Shown: one piece after another, positions 18,188 to 26,912 of the stretch
Numbering within the stretch: position 1 is the first letter of the stretch
Layout: the number at the start of each line of letters is the position of its first letter
From: JAICND01 sp040905905
GTDB taxonomy: Bacteria; Actinomycetota; Acidimicrobiia; Spongiisociales; ZC4RG35
NCBI GenBank assembly: GCA_040905905.1
Contig: JBBDQN010000057.1
Location: 1 to 64,000 of the forward strand
Direction: 5' to 3'
DNA: 64,000 nucleotides
Position numbers and translations under genes: made by a program
Notes under the pieces: model-generated
Seen by the model: the letters and a program-made list of their open reading frames with translations, nothing else
Database searches by the model: none
What the model was told of the DNA's origin: nothing

Positions 18188-19341
18188 CGCAACAACACCC
18201 CGAGGCGGTCGGTCAATACGGCCGTGGCGGCGCCGGCCAGAACGAGGTCGCTGCCGAGCGGAGAGAGTTCGACCTCGACCAGCCCGGCCGTGGCCGGTAG
18301 AACCCTGGATGCCAGCTCTGCCCGGATCTCGTCGACCAGTTGGTCGCCACAGTTGCGAATCTCGGGGGCGATGACGATGTGGGTTATGTCGAGAAGCGCC
18401 ACGGCATGGGCGAGCACTGATCCGAGGTGACGGCCGGCCATGCCAAGGGCCCGGCGGAGTGGTTCTTCTCCGGCGATGGCGGCCAACGCAATCGCGTCCC
18501 AAGGATGGCGGTCGGGGTCGGCTCCGACGCTGCGGAGGATGGCCGGGACACTCGCCACGGTCTCGAGACACCCGGAGTTGCCACACGAGCACAGCAGACC
18601 ATCAGTCACTACCTTGACGTGGCCGATTTCGCCGGCGGCAGAGTTTTCGCCCCGATGAAGGCGGGCGCCCAGGACAACGCCGGCCCCTACCCCGCGGCCG
18701 AGCTTCACCACCAATACGTTGTCACGTCCGGCGTGACGACGCACCTCGGCCAGTGCGGCGAGTTGGGCGTCGTTGGCAATCGAGACTGGAAGAGAAAAGG
18801 TGTTGCGAATGGCAGCACCCAGATCGAGATTGTGCCAACCGAGATTGGCGGCTTCGACGACCAGACCGGCTTGGTCGACCACACCCGGGGTGCCGATGCC
18901 GATTCCCAGAACCGGGGCTTGCGCCATGGCCAGGAGTTCGGCGATCAGGGCCAACGTCGCCTCGACGGCCTCCGATTGGGCCAGGTCGGGCGTCGGCGCT
19001 TCCACTCGATCGCGAATATGTCCGCTGAGATCAACCAGAGCTGCCTGAAAGGGTCGGCGGCCCAGGTCGAGAGCAACGATGTCGCGGCCTCGTTCGTTGA
19101 GCGCCACCATGGTCGGAGGTTTGCCTCCGGCAGAAATGCCCCGACCGAGCTCTCTCACCAGACCCTCGTCGATGAGTTCGCCGATGAGGCTGGAAACGGC
19201 GGCCCTGGTCAGACCGGTCAATCGCGAGATCTCGGCCCGACTGGTTGAACCCTGGATCGAGACGAGATCGAGGGTGTTGCTCAGGTTCGTGCGACGCGAG
19301 TCGTGTTTAGTCGCTTTGTGGTGTTTGGTCGGCTCGATCAT
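18184..19341 (-). CDS. ROK-family transcriptional repressor (NagC/XylR type)
   Basis: This ROK regulator has an N-terminal winged HTH (SRAEISRLTGLTRAAVSSLIGELIDEGLV) followed by the sugar-sensing ROK domain with zinc motif LLCSCGNSGCLE. It is first in the operon, so it likely autoregulates the amino-sugar genes and releases DNA on binding a sugar or sugar phosphate. I chose ATG 19341; GTG 19362 would add seven residues. A palindrome just upstream (19363-19381) is a good candidate operator. Confidence 0.9.
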   Translation of the reverse strand: MIEPTKHHKATKHDSRRTNLSNTLDLVSIQGSTSRAEISRLTGLTRAAVSSLIGELIDEGLVRELGRGISAGGKPPTMVALNERGRDIVALDLGRRPFQAALVDLSGHIRDRVEAPTPDLAQSEAVEATLALIAELLAMAQAPVLGIGIGTPGVVDQAGLVVEAANLGWHNLDLGAAIRNTFSLPVSIANDAQLAALAEVRRHAGRDNVLVVKLGRGVGAGVVLGARLHRGENSAAGEIGHVKVVTDGLLCSCGNSGCLETVASVPAILRSVGADPDRHPWDAIALAAIAGEEPLRRALGMAGRHLGSVLAHAVALLDITHIVIAPEIRNCGDQLVDEIRAELASRVLPATAGLVEVELSPLGSDLVLAGAATAVLTDRLGVLLR

Positions 19342-19362
19342 TGCCAGTCCATGAAAGTTCAC

Positions 19363-19381
19363 TAAACATACAAAGTATTTA
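19363..19381. promoter_or_regulatory. Palindromic operator candidate in the divergent ROK/peptidase promoter
   Basis: A dyad centred on ATAC-AAA-GTAT, with AT-rich arms reading TAAAC and TTA, sits between the divergent ROK-repressor and VanY-like genes. It is unusually AT-rich for this window. ROK repressors bind similar AT-rich dyads. A single bound repressor here could control both the amino-sugar operon and the peptidase. No footprint evidence; position and symmetry only. Confidence 0.45.
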
Positions 19382-19443
19382 CCCCGGATGCCGTGAAATG
19401 CGAGGGTTTTCTGAGCAGTCTTAACACACTGTCAACAATCACC

Positions 19444-20190
19444 ATGCGCCGTCTCGCCGCTGCCTCGGCCCTTGTCGTTGCTTTTCTCCCCACCGCTGCA
19501 ATGGCGGCAGAGAGCCGGCTGCCCGACTACACAGACGACGAGTTCGTCCGTCTAACCGAACTGGCTGAGTTGGCGAATCTCGCTCCGTCTGGTGACCCGA
19601 TCGCGATCACCGGCGACGGGGGAATCGACGAACAGATTCGCCTGCTGGCCGAGGCCAGGGGGTATGTGCTCCGACCAGTTCCTATTGATCCGCTGGTCGA
19701 GGTCGATGGTGAGCTACTTCAGGCTCCAGCCGCGGTCGCCTGGAAGGTGTTGCAGGCAGAAGCTGCCAGCGCTGGATTTTCGATTCGGCTCGTGTCGGGA
19801 TACCGCAGCGTCTCTTCCCAGGCCGGAGTATTCGTAGCCGGGGCGGGTGGTTCGACGCTGAGGGCACTCGAGGCTCGTCTGGCCTGGTCGGCGCCTCCCG
19901 GGTATTCCAAACACCACACGGGTTATGTCATCGACCTGGCCCTCCCGGGCGAGTCACACAACAGCTTCGGACAGTCCGAGGCCCATAGCTGGCTCGTGGC
20001 CGACAATTACGAAGTACTCAAAGGCTTGGGATTTGTCCCGAGCTACCCACCGGGAGGGCCACCGCAGGGCCCCAACCCTGAGGCTTGGGAGTATTCGTTT
20101 GTGGGAATCGCGGTGATCCGCTGTGGTCATCAGATGATGCTCGGACCCCTGGCACCGAGCCGAGGAGATCCACCAGCTTGTCCCGACTAA
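19444..20190 (+). CDS. VanY-like D-Ala-D-Ala carboxypeptidase (LAS/M15B family)
   Basis: This 248-residue exported protein starts at MRRLAAASALVVAFL (signal peptide, cleavage likely after AMA). LAS motifs are SGYRS and SKHHTGYVIDL (the SxHxxGxxxD zinc motif). The third zinc-ligand region, normally E-x-W-H, reads EAWEYSFVG, so Glu replaces His. It should trim peptidoglycan stem peptides outside the cell if still active. It diverges from the amino-sugar operon, which fits a cell-wall turnover role. An earlier in-frame GTG at 19393 would add 17 residues before the signal peptide. Confidence 0.85.
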   Translation: MRRLAAASALVVAFLPTAAMAAESRLPDYTDDEFVRLTELAELANLAPSGDPIAITGDGGIDEQIRLLAEARGYVLRPVPIDPLVEVDGELLQAPAAVAWKVLQAEAASAGFSIRLVSGYRSVSSQAGVFVAGAGGSTLRALEARLAWSAPPGYSKHHTGYVIDLALPGESHNSFGQSEAHSWLVADNYEVLKGLGFVPSYPPGGPPQGPNPEAWEYSFVGIAVIRCGHQMMLGPLAPSRGDPPACPD

Positions 20191-20204
20191 GAGACTTGGA
20201 GACT

Positions 20205-20230
20205 CAGAGAGACAGAATCCGGTCTCTCTG
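20205..20230. terminator. Bidirectional hairpin between convergent genes
   Basis: A 9-bp stem (CAGAGAGAC at 20205-20213, GTCTCTCTG at 20222-20230, loop of 8) lies 15 bases after the VanY-like stop and 6 bases before the stop of the converging small gene. There is no long T-run on either side, but position fits a shared terminator. Confidence 0.5.
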
Positions 20231-20235
20231 TACTC

Positions 20236-20430
20236 TTAGGGGGCAATAGTCGATTCAGTGCCGGGGTCGTCGGTATTGATGGTGACGGTAACTCCGGGGT
20301 CGGCGTCCAGGTTGCCGGAGTTGGCGTACCAGATCGCCAGAATGACGACCACGACCAGGATCACGGCCGCGATCAGCGTTCCCTGACCGACTCGACCATC
20401 ATCCACAGGGGGTCGCTTGGCCTCGCCCAT
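20236..20430 (-). CDS. Small single-pass membrane protein of unknown function
   Basis: A 64-residue protein starts at MGEAKRPPVDDGR (ATG 20430). It has one TM helix (about 18-36, LIAAVILVVVVILAIWYA) and a short acidic Thr-rich outer tail. No family is recognised. The start region is divergent from the P1-type peptidase gene at 20462. Real by its clean start, TM and terminator, but small. Confidence 0.6.
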   Translation of the reverse strand: MGEAKRPPVDDGRVGQGTLIAAVILVVVVILAIWYANSGNLDADPGVTVTINTDDPGTESTIAP

Positions 20431-20461
20431 ACCTGGCAAGTATCCCACCTACGCTACGTAG

Positions 20462-21529
20462 GTGACAAGGCTGCGCGATCTTGGTGTTGTCATCGGTCGC
20501 CTGCCCGTCGGCGAGAACAACGCGATCACCGATGTTCCGGGAATCCAGGTCGGCCACGTCACCGTCACCCGCGACGAACCAACCGTCGTGCGGACCGGGG
20601 TCACGATGGTTGTCCCCCGCGAGAACACGATCTGGGACGACTACGCCTTCTGCGGTTGGCACTCCTTCAATGGCAACGGGGAGATGACCGGCCTGCCGTG
20701 GATCGACGAAAGCGGGATGCTTGGCTCTCCGATTGGAATCACCAACACTCACCAGGTCGGGCTGGTGCGTGATTCCCTGGTCAGATACGCGGTGGACAAC
20801 CGCCAGGAGAAAGGTTTCATCCTTCCCGTCGTGGCCGAGACCTACGACGGGTGGTTGTCCGATGCCGGTTCGTTCCCACTGGTCGAAGCCGACGCCCTGG
20901 CTGCGGTGGATGGGGCCGCCGGAGGCAAGATAGCCGAGGGCAACGTTGGCGGTGGCACCGGCATGATCTGTCACGAGTTCAAGGGAGGCATAGGCACCTC
21001 GTCGCGCGTGGTCGATCTGGCCATGCACACATACACGGTCGGCGTTCTCGTTCAAGCCAACTACGGGTCCCGATCCGACCTTCGAATCGATGGAGTCCCG
21101 ATCGGACGTTATCTCGGCTACGACCGGGTTCCGGCCCCCTGGCCCGACCAGGAGAGAGACGGCTCGATCATCGTCGTGATCGCCACCGACGCCCCGCTCA
21201 TCCCCGTGCAGTGCAGCCGGCTGGCTCGCCGGGCGACAGTCGGCCTTGCCCGGGTAGGAGGCGTTGGACACAACGGCTCGGGCGACCTCTTTCTGGCCTT
21301 CGCTACCGGCAATCGTCTCCCGGCGGCAGTGAAGACGCCCCGGGAATTGCGGATGCTGCCCCACGAATCTCTAGACAAGTTCTTCGTCGCCGTGGCCGAC
21401 GCCACCGAAGAAGCGATTCTCAATGCGTTGCTGGCGGCCGAAACGATGACGGGTTACCGGAATCGAACCGCCCATGCCCTGCCCGTGGACGATGTGGTCG
21501 AGGTGCTCAAGCGTTACCCGGCCGTCTGA
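20462..21529 (+). CDS. P1-family (S58) N-terminal-nucleophile aminopeptidase, DmpA-like
   Basis: This 355-residue member of the DmpA/BapA family begins at GTG 20462 (TRLRDLGVVIGRLPVGE). Family landmarks are AITDVPGIQVGHVT, GSPIGITNTHQVG, GNVGGGTGM and the self-cleavage site GVGHNGSGDLFLAF, where the Ser after Gly becomes the N-terminal nucleophile. Such enzymes hydrolyse D- or beta-amino-acid N-terminal amides and esters. No signal peptide, so cytosolic. Its end overlaps the convergent FAD oxidase gene by 23 bases. Confidence 0.92.
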   Translation: MTRLRDLGVVIGRLPVGENNAITDVPGIQVGHVTVTRDEPTVVRTGVTMVVPRENTIWDDYAFCGWHSFNGNGEMTGLPWIDESGMLGSPIGITNTHQVGLVRDSLVRYAVDNRQEKGFILPVVAETYDGWLSDAGSFPLVEADALAAVDGAAGGKIAEGNVGGGTGMICHEFKGGIGTSSRVVDLAMHTYTVGVLVQANYGSRSDLRIDGVPIGRYLGYDRVPAPWPDQERDGSIIVVIATDAPLIPVQCSRLARRATVGLARVGGVGHNGSGDLFLAFATGNRLPAAVKTPRELRMLPHESLDKFFVAVADATEEAILNALLAAETMTGYRNRTAHALPVDDVVEVLKRYPAV

Positions 21530-22646
21530 ACCGTGCCGGTGAAAGTGCGGCCAGGTCGAGACCCACAGCCATCTGGGCGGGAGGAGCTTCACCCTTGGTG
21601 ACCAAGAAAGCGGTCAACTCGCCCGCGGCCGGGGCGGTTTGGATCCCGGTGCCCCCCTGGCCGACCAGCCAGAAAAACCCGGGATGATCGACATCAAAGC
21701 CGATCACCATGGCCCGATCGGGCACAAAACTGCGGAGCCCTGCCCAGGCGGATCGCACGGTCGTGATGTCGAGGGTGGTGGCGGCATTGATCCGTTCGAT
21801 CGCTAGCGCCACATCGAGTTGATCCGGTCTGGCATCACCAGGAGGCACCGGGGTCTCGTCTGCCAGGGAACAGAGGATCTGGGTACCGTCGGGCCGGAGG
21901 TAGAAGCCGTTGTCCACGTCGGCCACCAGCGGCCACCCGGCGTAGGAGATATCCCCGGGAACCATGAAGGCCGTCCGCCGCCTGGGCTCCAACCCCACCG
22001 GCTCCACCCCCCCAAGCGAGGCGACGATGTCGCCCCACGCCCCGGCCGCATCAATCACCACGTCAGCCGCCATGCTGTGGTGGGGGGTGGTCACCAGCCA
22101 TCCTGTACCGGTCTCGGCAAGAGCGGTTACGGGGGCAGAGGTGACGATGGCCGCACCTACCTTGCGCATTCCCCGGACAAACGACTGGTGGATCGATGCC
22201 ACATCGAGATCGAGGGCATCGGGTACGAGAATTGCGCCGGAGAGCTGGTCCGGTCGCAGAACGGGAACCAGGGCCATGGCTTCCGCGGGGCTGAGGCGCA
22301 CGGCCGACGATCCCGCTAAGTCGAATTCTCGATCCAACGAGCCAACTTGATGATGCCGACCTATCCACATCGCCCCTCGCCGCTCGAGAAACCTCACATC
22401 GGCCAGACCCTCAGGGGGGTCCTCGAAGAAGGACCGGCTGGCTTTGGTCAGCGGGCGGATCGCGGCGGCGCCGTACTCTTCGAAATAGAGCGCTGCCGAC
22501 CGGCCGGTGGAGTGGTAGGCGAGCGTCTTCTCCTGCTCGAACAAAGTGACCTCACACCCTGCGAGGGCGAGGTGGTATCCGGCAGAAACTCCGGCGATGC
22601 CTCCACCGACCACTACCACGGTTGGCATCGAGCGGCCTGTCGCCAT
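21507..22646 (-). CDS. FAD-dependent amino acid/amine oxidase (DAO family)
   Basis: This about 379-residue flavoprotein has the FAD-binding motif VVVVGGGIAGVSAGYHLA near the start and STGRSAALYFEEYG after it. The C-terminal region reads GFFWLVGQGGTGIQTAP, typical of DadA/sarcosine-oxidase-like enzymes. It would oxidise an amino acid or amine, producing an imino acid and H2O2 or reduced quinone. I start at ATG 22646; ATG 22628 also gives a good N-terminus. It diverges from aat with about 37 bases between starts. Substrate unknown. Confidence 0.88.
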   Translation of the reverse strand: MATGRSMPTVVVVGGGIAGVSAGYHLALAGCEVTLFEQEKTLAYHSTGRSAALYFEEYGAAAIRPLTKASRSFFEDPPEGLADVRFLERRGAMWIGRHHQVGSLDREFDLAGSSAVRLSPAEAMALVPVLRPDQLSGAILVPDALDLDVASIHQSFVRGMRKVGAAIVTSAPVTALAETGTGWLVTTPHHSMAADVVIDAAGAWGDIVASLGGVEPVGLEPRRRTAFMVPGDISYAGWPLVADVDNGFYLRPDGTQILCSLADETPVPPGDARPDQLDVALAIERINAATTLDITTVRSAWAGLRSFVPDRAMVIGFDVDHPGFFWLVGQGGTGIQTAPAAGELTAFLVTKGEAPPAQMAVGLDLAALSPARFRRPGNA

Positions 22647-22683
22647 CGCCGCGCCAGGGTAAACCGACCGGTACCTTGCTCGA

Positions 22684-23349
22684 ATGCCGGTCGAGCCGCC
22701 ACCGAGCCGTTTCCGATTTCCCTCACCGACAACGAGTGACGACGACGTAGTGGCGGTCGGGGGAGATCTTGAGCCCGGCACTCTTCTGATGGCCTACCGA
22801 TCCGGCCTTTTCCCCATGCACCTTCCCGATGGGCGGCTGGGATGGTGGTCACCGCTCCGCCGTGGCGTGCTCCCTCTGGACGGCATGAGAGTAAGCCGCT
22901 CCTTGCGGAAGTCCTACGGTCGTTTTTCGTATACGGTCGATACCGATCCCGGGGCGGTGATCGCAGGCTGTAGCGACCCATCCCGTACCCAGGGCTGGAT
23001 CACCCCCGAGATCGGTGCCGCCTACTTACGGCTTCAGCACCTGGGCTGGGTCCATTCGATTGAGGTGTGGTCGTCGACTGGCGAACTCGCCGGGGGTCTT
23101 TACGGCGTCGGGATCGGGGGTTTGTTCGCGGGTGAGTCGATGTTCACCCGCCGCTCCGACGCCTCCAAGTGTGCGTTGCTCCATCTGGTCGAGCTGCTCC
23201 GCAACGGGGGGGCCACGCTGCTTGATACGCAATGGGCGACAACCCATCTCCAGTCTCTGGGGGTGATCGAACTCGATCGCAGCGACTACCTCGCGCAGTT
23301 GCGAGACGCCCTAGCCCACCAGGGACCATGGGGGTCGGGCGACCGGTAG
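22684..23349 (+). CDS. aat: Leucyl/phenylalanyl-tRNA-protein transferase
   Basis: This 221-residue enzyme adds Leu or Phe from aminoacyl-tRNA to basic N-termini, marking proteins for ClpS/ClpAP degradation. Hallmarks are RFRFPSP, VGGDLEPGTLLMAYRSGLFP, WWSPLRRGVL, the core GGLYGVGIGGLFAGESMF, and LDTQWATTHLQSLGV. Length matches the family. It is followed 12 bases later by the UspA-like gene. Confidence 0.95.
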   Translation: MPVEPPPSRFRFPSPTTSDDDVVAVGGDLEPGTLLMAYRSGLFPMHLPDGRLGWWSPLRRGVLPLDGMRVSRSLRKSYGRFSYTVDTDPGAVIAGCSDPSRTQGWITPEIGAAYLRLQHLGWVHSIEVWSSTGELAGGLYGVGIGGLFAGESMFTRRSDASKCALLHLVELLRNGGATLLDTQWATTHLQSLGVIELDRSDYLAQLRDALAHQGPWGSGDR

Positions 23350-23361
23350 AGTCGAAACGCC

Positions 23362-24234
23362 TTGGAGGGTGGATCAGCAGCTGGACGGGTCGTGGCCGGC
23401 GTCGACCTAACACCAATCGGTCGCAGAGTGGCCGAACGCGGCCGTTTGGTGGCCGAAGCCCACGGCCTCGACCTGCACCTGGTCACCGTGAGCGAGTCCT
23501 CATCTGAGGCCCTTCTGGATGACGGGTTGGGAAAGATCCTGTTTGATCACCACCGCCAACATGTGAACGATCTGGCGGCGTGGTGCCAGAGCCGGAGTCA
23601 GCTGACGGTGAGCCATGAGGCAGTGAAAGGTTCCATCGGCTGGGAACTGGTCCGGCGGGCGAAAACCGCGTCATTGGTGGTGGTAGGGACATCGTCGGTG
23701 GACGTCGAGCGTTGTGGTCCTATAGCCCGCCGTATAGCGATCATGTCGACGGGGGACGTTCTCGTGGTTCGCCGGCAACCTCGCACCGGCTACCGAAAAG
23801 TGATGGCGGCCGTCGACCTCTCCGCCCATTCGCGACAGGCCGTTGACAAGGCCTTGGCGTGGAATCCCGAGGCCGACGTTACCGCGATATTTGCCCTCCC
23901 CTCCCGCTGGGACCCCGCCCTGACCGGGGCCGGGCTCTTTGACGTCGAGCTTGCGGCCTCCCGCAGGTCACGCATGCAGCGGGCCGTCGAGGAGATGGAG
24001 GAGTTCGCCGCCAATTGGCCCGGAAGGGTCAAGCCGATGGTCGTCGATGGACCCCCCCACACTGCCATCGATGAGGCCGTCCGGCGCCGGGGAGCCGATT
24101 TGGTGGTTGTCGCCAATCGCGGCGCCGGGGCCACGAAGATGGTCTTGCTGGGGACGGTCGCCGACGGCGTTTTGGAGGCCATGCCCTGCGATGTCCTGGT
24201 AGCGAGGGTCCCCGGGGAGTTTCGCCGCCCCTAG
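23362..24234 (+). CDS. Tandem universal stress protein (two UspA domains)
   Basis: This 290-residue protein has two UspA units (about 8-135 and 143-285). The second keeps the ATP-binding pattern (VVVANRGAGATKMVLLGTVADGVLEAMPCDVLVAR), while the first ends VGTSSVDVERCGPIARRI and lacks the usual G-x(9)-G-S/T form. Start is uncertain: TTG 23362 fits the length, and GTG 23392 would still give a full first strand. Role is general stress; it sits upstream of the two-component unit. Confidence 0.85.
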   Translation: MEGGSAAGRVVAGVDLTPIGRRVAERGRLVAEAHGLDLHLVTVSESSSEALLDDGLGKILFDHHRQHVNDLAAWCQSRSQLTVSHEAVKGSIGWELVRRAKTASLVVVGTSSVDVERCGPIARRIAIMSTGDVLVVRRQPRTGYRKVMAAVDLSAHSRQAVDKALAWNPEADVTAIFALPSRWDPALTGAGLFDVELAASRRSRMQRAVEEMEEFAANWPGRVKPMVVDGPPHTAIDEAVRRRGADLVVVANRGAGATKMVLLGTVADGVLEAMPCDVLVARVPGEFRRP

Positions 24235-24281
24235 GGGTGAAAATGCTCACTATCAGGCGCCGGGATGCCGACATATGAGGT

Positions 24282-24965
24282 GTGGCCAACGTAACCAAAA
24301 TGGACCACATTTCCGATGCACGGATCCTGGTGGTCGAAGACCAACCAGCCGACCGACATCTGATCGAGCAGGTCCTGGCAGCAGCCGGCTTTCGCAATGT
24401 CGGCCTTTCCTCCGACCCGCGCGCGGTGGCAACCGAGTTCGATCCTCTCCGGCTCGACCTTCTCGTACTGGACCTGTGGATGCCAGGTATGGATGGCTTT
24501 GCCCTCTTGCGCCAACTCCGGGAGCGGATCCCATCCGATTCGTATTTTCCGGTTTTGGTTATCACAGCCGATGTCACTGTGGACACACGGCGACGGGCGC
24601 TGCTGGCCGGTGCCACCGACTTTCTCACCAAACCGATCGATGTGGTCGAGGTGACACTCCGGGTGAGACAGTTGCTAGAGACCCGCAGGCTCCAGGTTGA
24701 GCTCGCTCACCAGCGCAGACAGGTAGAGGTCACCATAAATGAACTACGGACGCCGCTGGCCAATGTGCTTGAGGTGGCCCGGAAGCTCACGGAATCGATC
24801 AGTTCCCTGCCTTCGGATGAGACCGAGTACTTGATCCGGCTGATCGCCGAAGAGGCAAACGAGGCGGCGGTGATCATCAACGACCTGTTGGCCGGGGCAC
24901 AGACAGACACCAACGGCGCCGCCGGCCACAACGATCCAGTCACGCTGCGCGTCCGGGCCCTTTAG
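24282..24965 (+). CDS. Response regulator with a degenerate, His-less DHp-like C-terminus
   Basis: This protein has 227 residues from GTG 24282; ATG 24300 is an equally good start. The receiver domain (about 14-130) keeps the acidic pocket (ED at 19-20), phospho-Asp D64 (LVLDLWMPGMDG) and Lys117. After it, residues 131-210 resemble a histidine-kinase dimerisation domain, with ELRTPL as in kinase H-boxes. The phospho-accepting His is Asn153 (INELRTPL), and no ATPase domain follows. It may dimerise with, or compete for, the true kinase encoded 3 bases downstream. This looks like an adaptor rather than a DNA-binding regulator. Confidence 0.88.
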   Translation: MANVTKMDHISDARILVVEDQPADRHLIEQVLAAAGFRNVGLSSDPRAVATEFDPLRLDLLVLDLWMPGMDGFALLRQLRERIPSDSYFPVLVITADVTVDTRRRALLAGATDFLTKPIDVVEVTLRVRQLLETRRLQVELAHQRRQVEVTINELRTPLANVLEVARKLTESISSLPSDETEYLIRLIAEEANEAAVIINDLLAGAQTDTNGAAGHNDPVTLRVRAL

Positions 24966-24968
24966 CTC

Positions 24969-26912
24969 ATGTACGAAAGCGGGTCCCTGCCCGGCACATT
25001 CGAGGACCACCAGGACGTTCTCGAGCATCTCATCGACTCCGGGCCGATCTTGATGTTCAGCGAGAGCCTCCCGGACCGAAGGATCTCATACGCAAGCGCA
25101 AACTTCGAGCGCCTCCTTGGTTATGCCCTCAGCGACGTAATAGGTGCTCGGCGGTTCTTTGCGGCTCTGATCGTCCCCGATGACCGGTCCCGATATGAGG
25201 AGCTGATGACCCGACTCGTCGCCGGTGAATCTGAAACTCGGGAAGGTGAATATGAGCTCATCGACGGCCACGGCAACCGGCGGTGGTTCATGATCGCTTC
25301 CCGTCTGGACACCCGGGCAGACCTGCCCCACTCGCTCTTGGGGTACGCGGCCGACGTCACCGATCGGGTGGTGGCCTTTCGCTTTGCCCGGGAGGCCGTC
25401 GAGAAGTACGAGGCGATTTTCACAGGAGTGCCCTCGGGGATTTTTCGCAGCTCGCCAGAAGGGACGATTCTCGAAGCCAATCCAAAACTGGCAGAAATCC
25501 TTGGCTATGACTCCACCGACGACCTCAAACGCTTGGTACCCGATGTGGCTTCTCTCTATGTCGATCCTCGCGAGCGACTTGGTTTCATGGAGCAGGTGGG
25601 CACCCACGGTTCGGTGCAGAACTTTGAGACCAAGCTCAGACGCCGCACGGGGGAGATAATCGACATTTCGATGAATGCCAGCGTCGTGCGCGACCGTGAT
25701 GGGAGTGTGCTCGGTTTCGAAGGGACCCTGGTTGATGTGACCGACCAACGCCAGGCCGAAGCAGAGGCCCGCAAGGCGCGGGCGGAAGCCGATCGGGCTA
25801 ACCAGGCCAAGAGTGTTTTCCTGTCTCGCATGAGCCACGAGCTGCGGACTCCGCTCAACTCGATCATTGGGTTTGCCCAACTGCTCGAGTTTCGCGAGCC
25901 GGAACCAGGCGTGGCCGACGCCGCCCATCACATCATCAAGGGCGGGCAACACCTACTGGAGTTGATAAACGAAGTCTTGGACATTGCCCGCGTCGAGGCC
26001 GGCCGTATTGCCATGAGCCTGGAACCGGTACACCTTGGTGATGCTATTGCGGATGCCCTGGAGCTGATTCGTCCACTGGCTGAGGCACGCCAGATTGCTG
26101 TCACCGGTGGCGGACATCAAGGCTGCCAACATCTCGTCCTGAGTGATCGACAACGGCTGAAGCAGGTCCTACTCAATTTGCTCTCGAATGCGGTCAAGTA
26201 CAACCGTGAAGGCGGCAGCGTCGATGTCACCTGCAGCTGCGACGATCACCATGCGAGCGTGTCCGTCACCGACACGGGACCCGGGATCGCTCCCGAGCAC
26301 CTCGGTCGTCTATTCGCTCCTTTTGACCGGCTGGCGGCCGATATCTCAGGCGAGGAGGGGACGGGATTGGGCCTCACCCTCTCGCGCCACCTCACAGAGG
26401 CGATGGGGGGAGTCCTCGATGTCGTTTCCGTCGTCGGTCATGGGTCAACATTCACAGTGACCCTGGCGTCCACCAACGCCACCGAGCGTCCGCGGCCAAG
26501 CGAGAACGGCGACGGCTCGGGGGCGGTAGCGAGGATGGTCGAAGAACGTTCGATCCTGTACGTCGAAGACAACCTCGCAAGTGTGACTCTCATCGAGCAG
26601 ATCATGACCCTTCGACCCGGGATAACCTTGAAATCGGTGATGCAAGGCCGGCTAGGGCTTGACTTTGCTCGCGAACACCACCCCGACCTGATCCTGCTCG
26701 ACATGAACCTCCCGGACACGTCGGGCAAAGAAGTGCTGAGCGAGCTGAAAATCGACCCACGGACAGCGGATATCCCGGTTCTCATGCTCTCAGCGGATGC
26801 CAGTCCGGGCCAGATCCAGCGCCTGATGGACAGCGGCGCCGATGGGTATATAACAAAACCCCTCGACCTCCCTCACTTTTTGGAAGAGATCGACCGATTA
26901 CTTCACCTGTGA
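24969..26912 (+). CDS. Hybrid histidine kinase: PAS-PAS-HisKA-HATPase-REC
   Basis: This 647-residue protein without TM segments is a cytosolic sensor. Two PAS domains (about 15-135, 140-265) are followed by a short coiled linker. HisKA carries the phospho-His at 290 (RMSHELRTPLNSIIGF). The HATPase domain has N-box LLNLLSNAVKYN and G-boxes DTGPGIA and GTGLGL. A C-terminal receiver carries D578 (LILLDMNLPDTSGKE). It sits in the middle of a tight three-gene unit, and its stop overlaps the GTG of the HD-GYP gene. Signal unknown; PAS domains suggest redox, light or a small ligand. Confidence 0.95.
   Translation: MYESGSLPGTFEDHQDVLEHLIDSGPILMFSESLPDRRISYASANFERLLGYALSDVIGARRFFAALIVPDDRSRYEELMTRLVAGESETREGEYELIDGHGNRRWFMIASRLDTRADLPHSLLGYAADVTDRVVAFRFAREAVEKYEAIFTGVPSGIFRSSPEGTILEANPKLAEILGYDSTDDLKRLVPDVASLYVDPRERLGFMEQVGTHGSVQNFETKLRRRTGEIIDISMNASVVRDRDGSVLGFEGTLVDVTDQRQAEAEARKARAEADRANQAKSVFLSRMSHELRTPLNSIIGFAQLLEFREPEPGVADAAHHIIKGGQHLLELINEVLDIARVEAGRIAMSLEPVHLGDAIADALELIRPLAEARQIAVTGGGHQGCQHLVLSDRQRLKQVLLNLLSNAVKYNREGGSVDVTCSCDDHHASVSVTDTGPGIAPEHLGRLFAPFDRLAADISGEEGTGLGLTLSRHLTEAMGGVLDVVSVVGHGSTFTVTLASTNATERPRPSENGDGSGAVARMVEERSILYVEDNLASVTLIEQIMTLRPGITLKSVMQGRLGLDFAREHHPDLILLDMNLPDTSGKEVLSELKIDPRTADIPVLMLSADASPGQIQRLMDSGADGYITKPLDLPHFLEEIDRLLHL

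Noticed and set aside
18188..18592. N-terminal extension of the ROK kinase
   Set aside because: It overlaps the repressor gene in another frame and precedes a perfect ROK kinase start.
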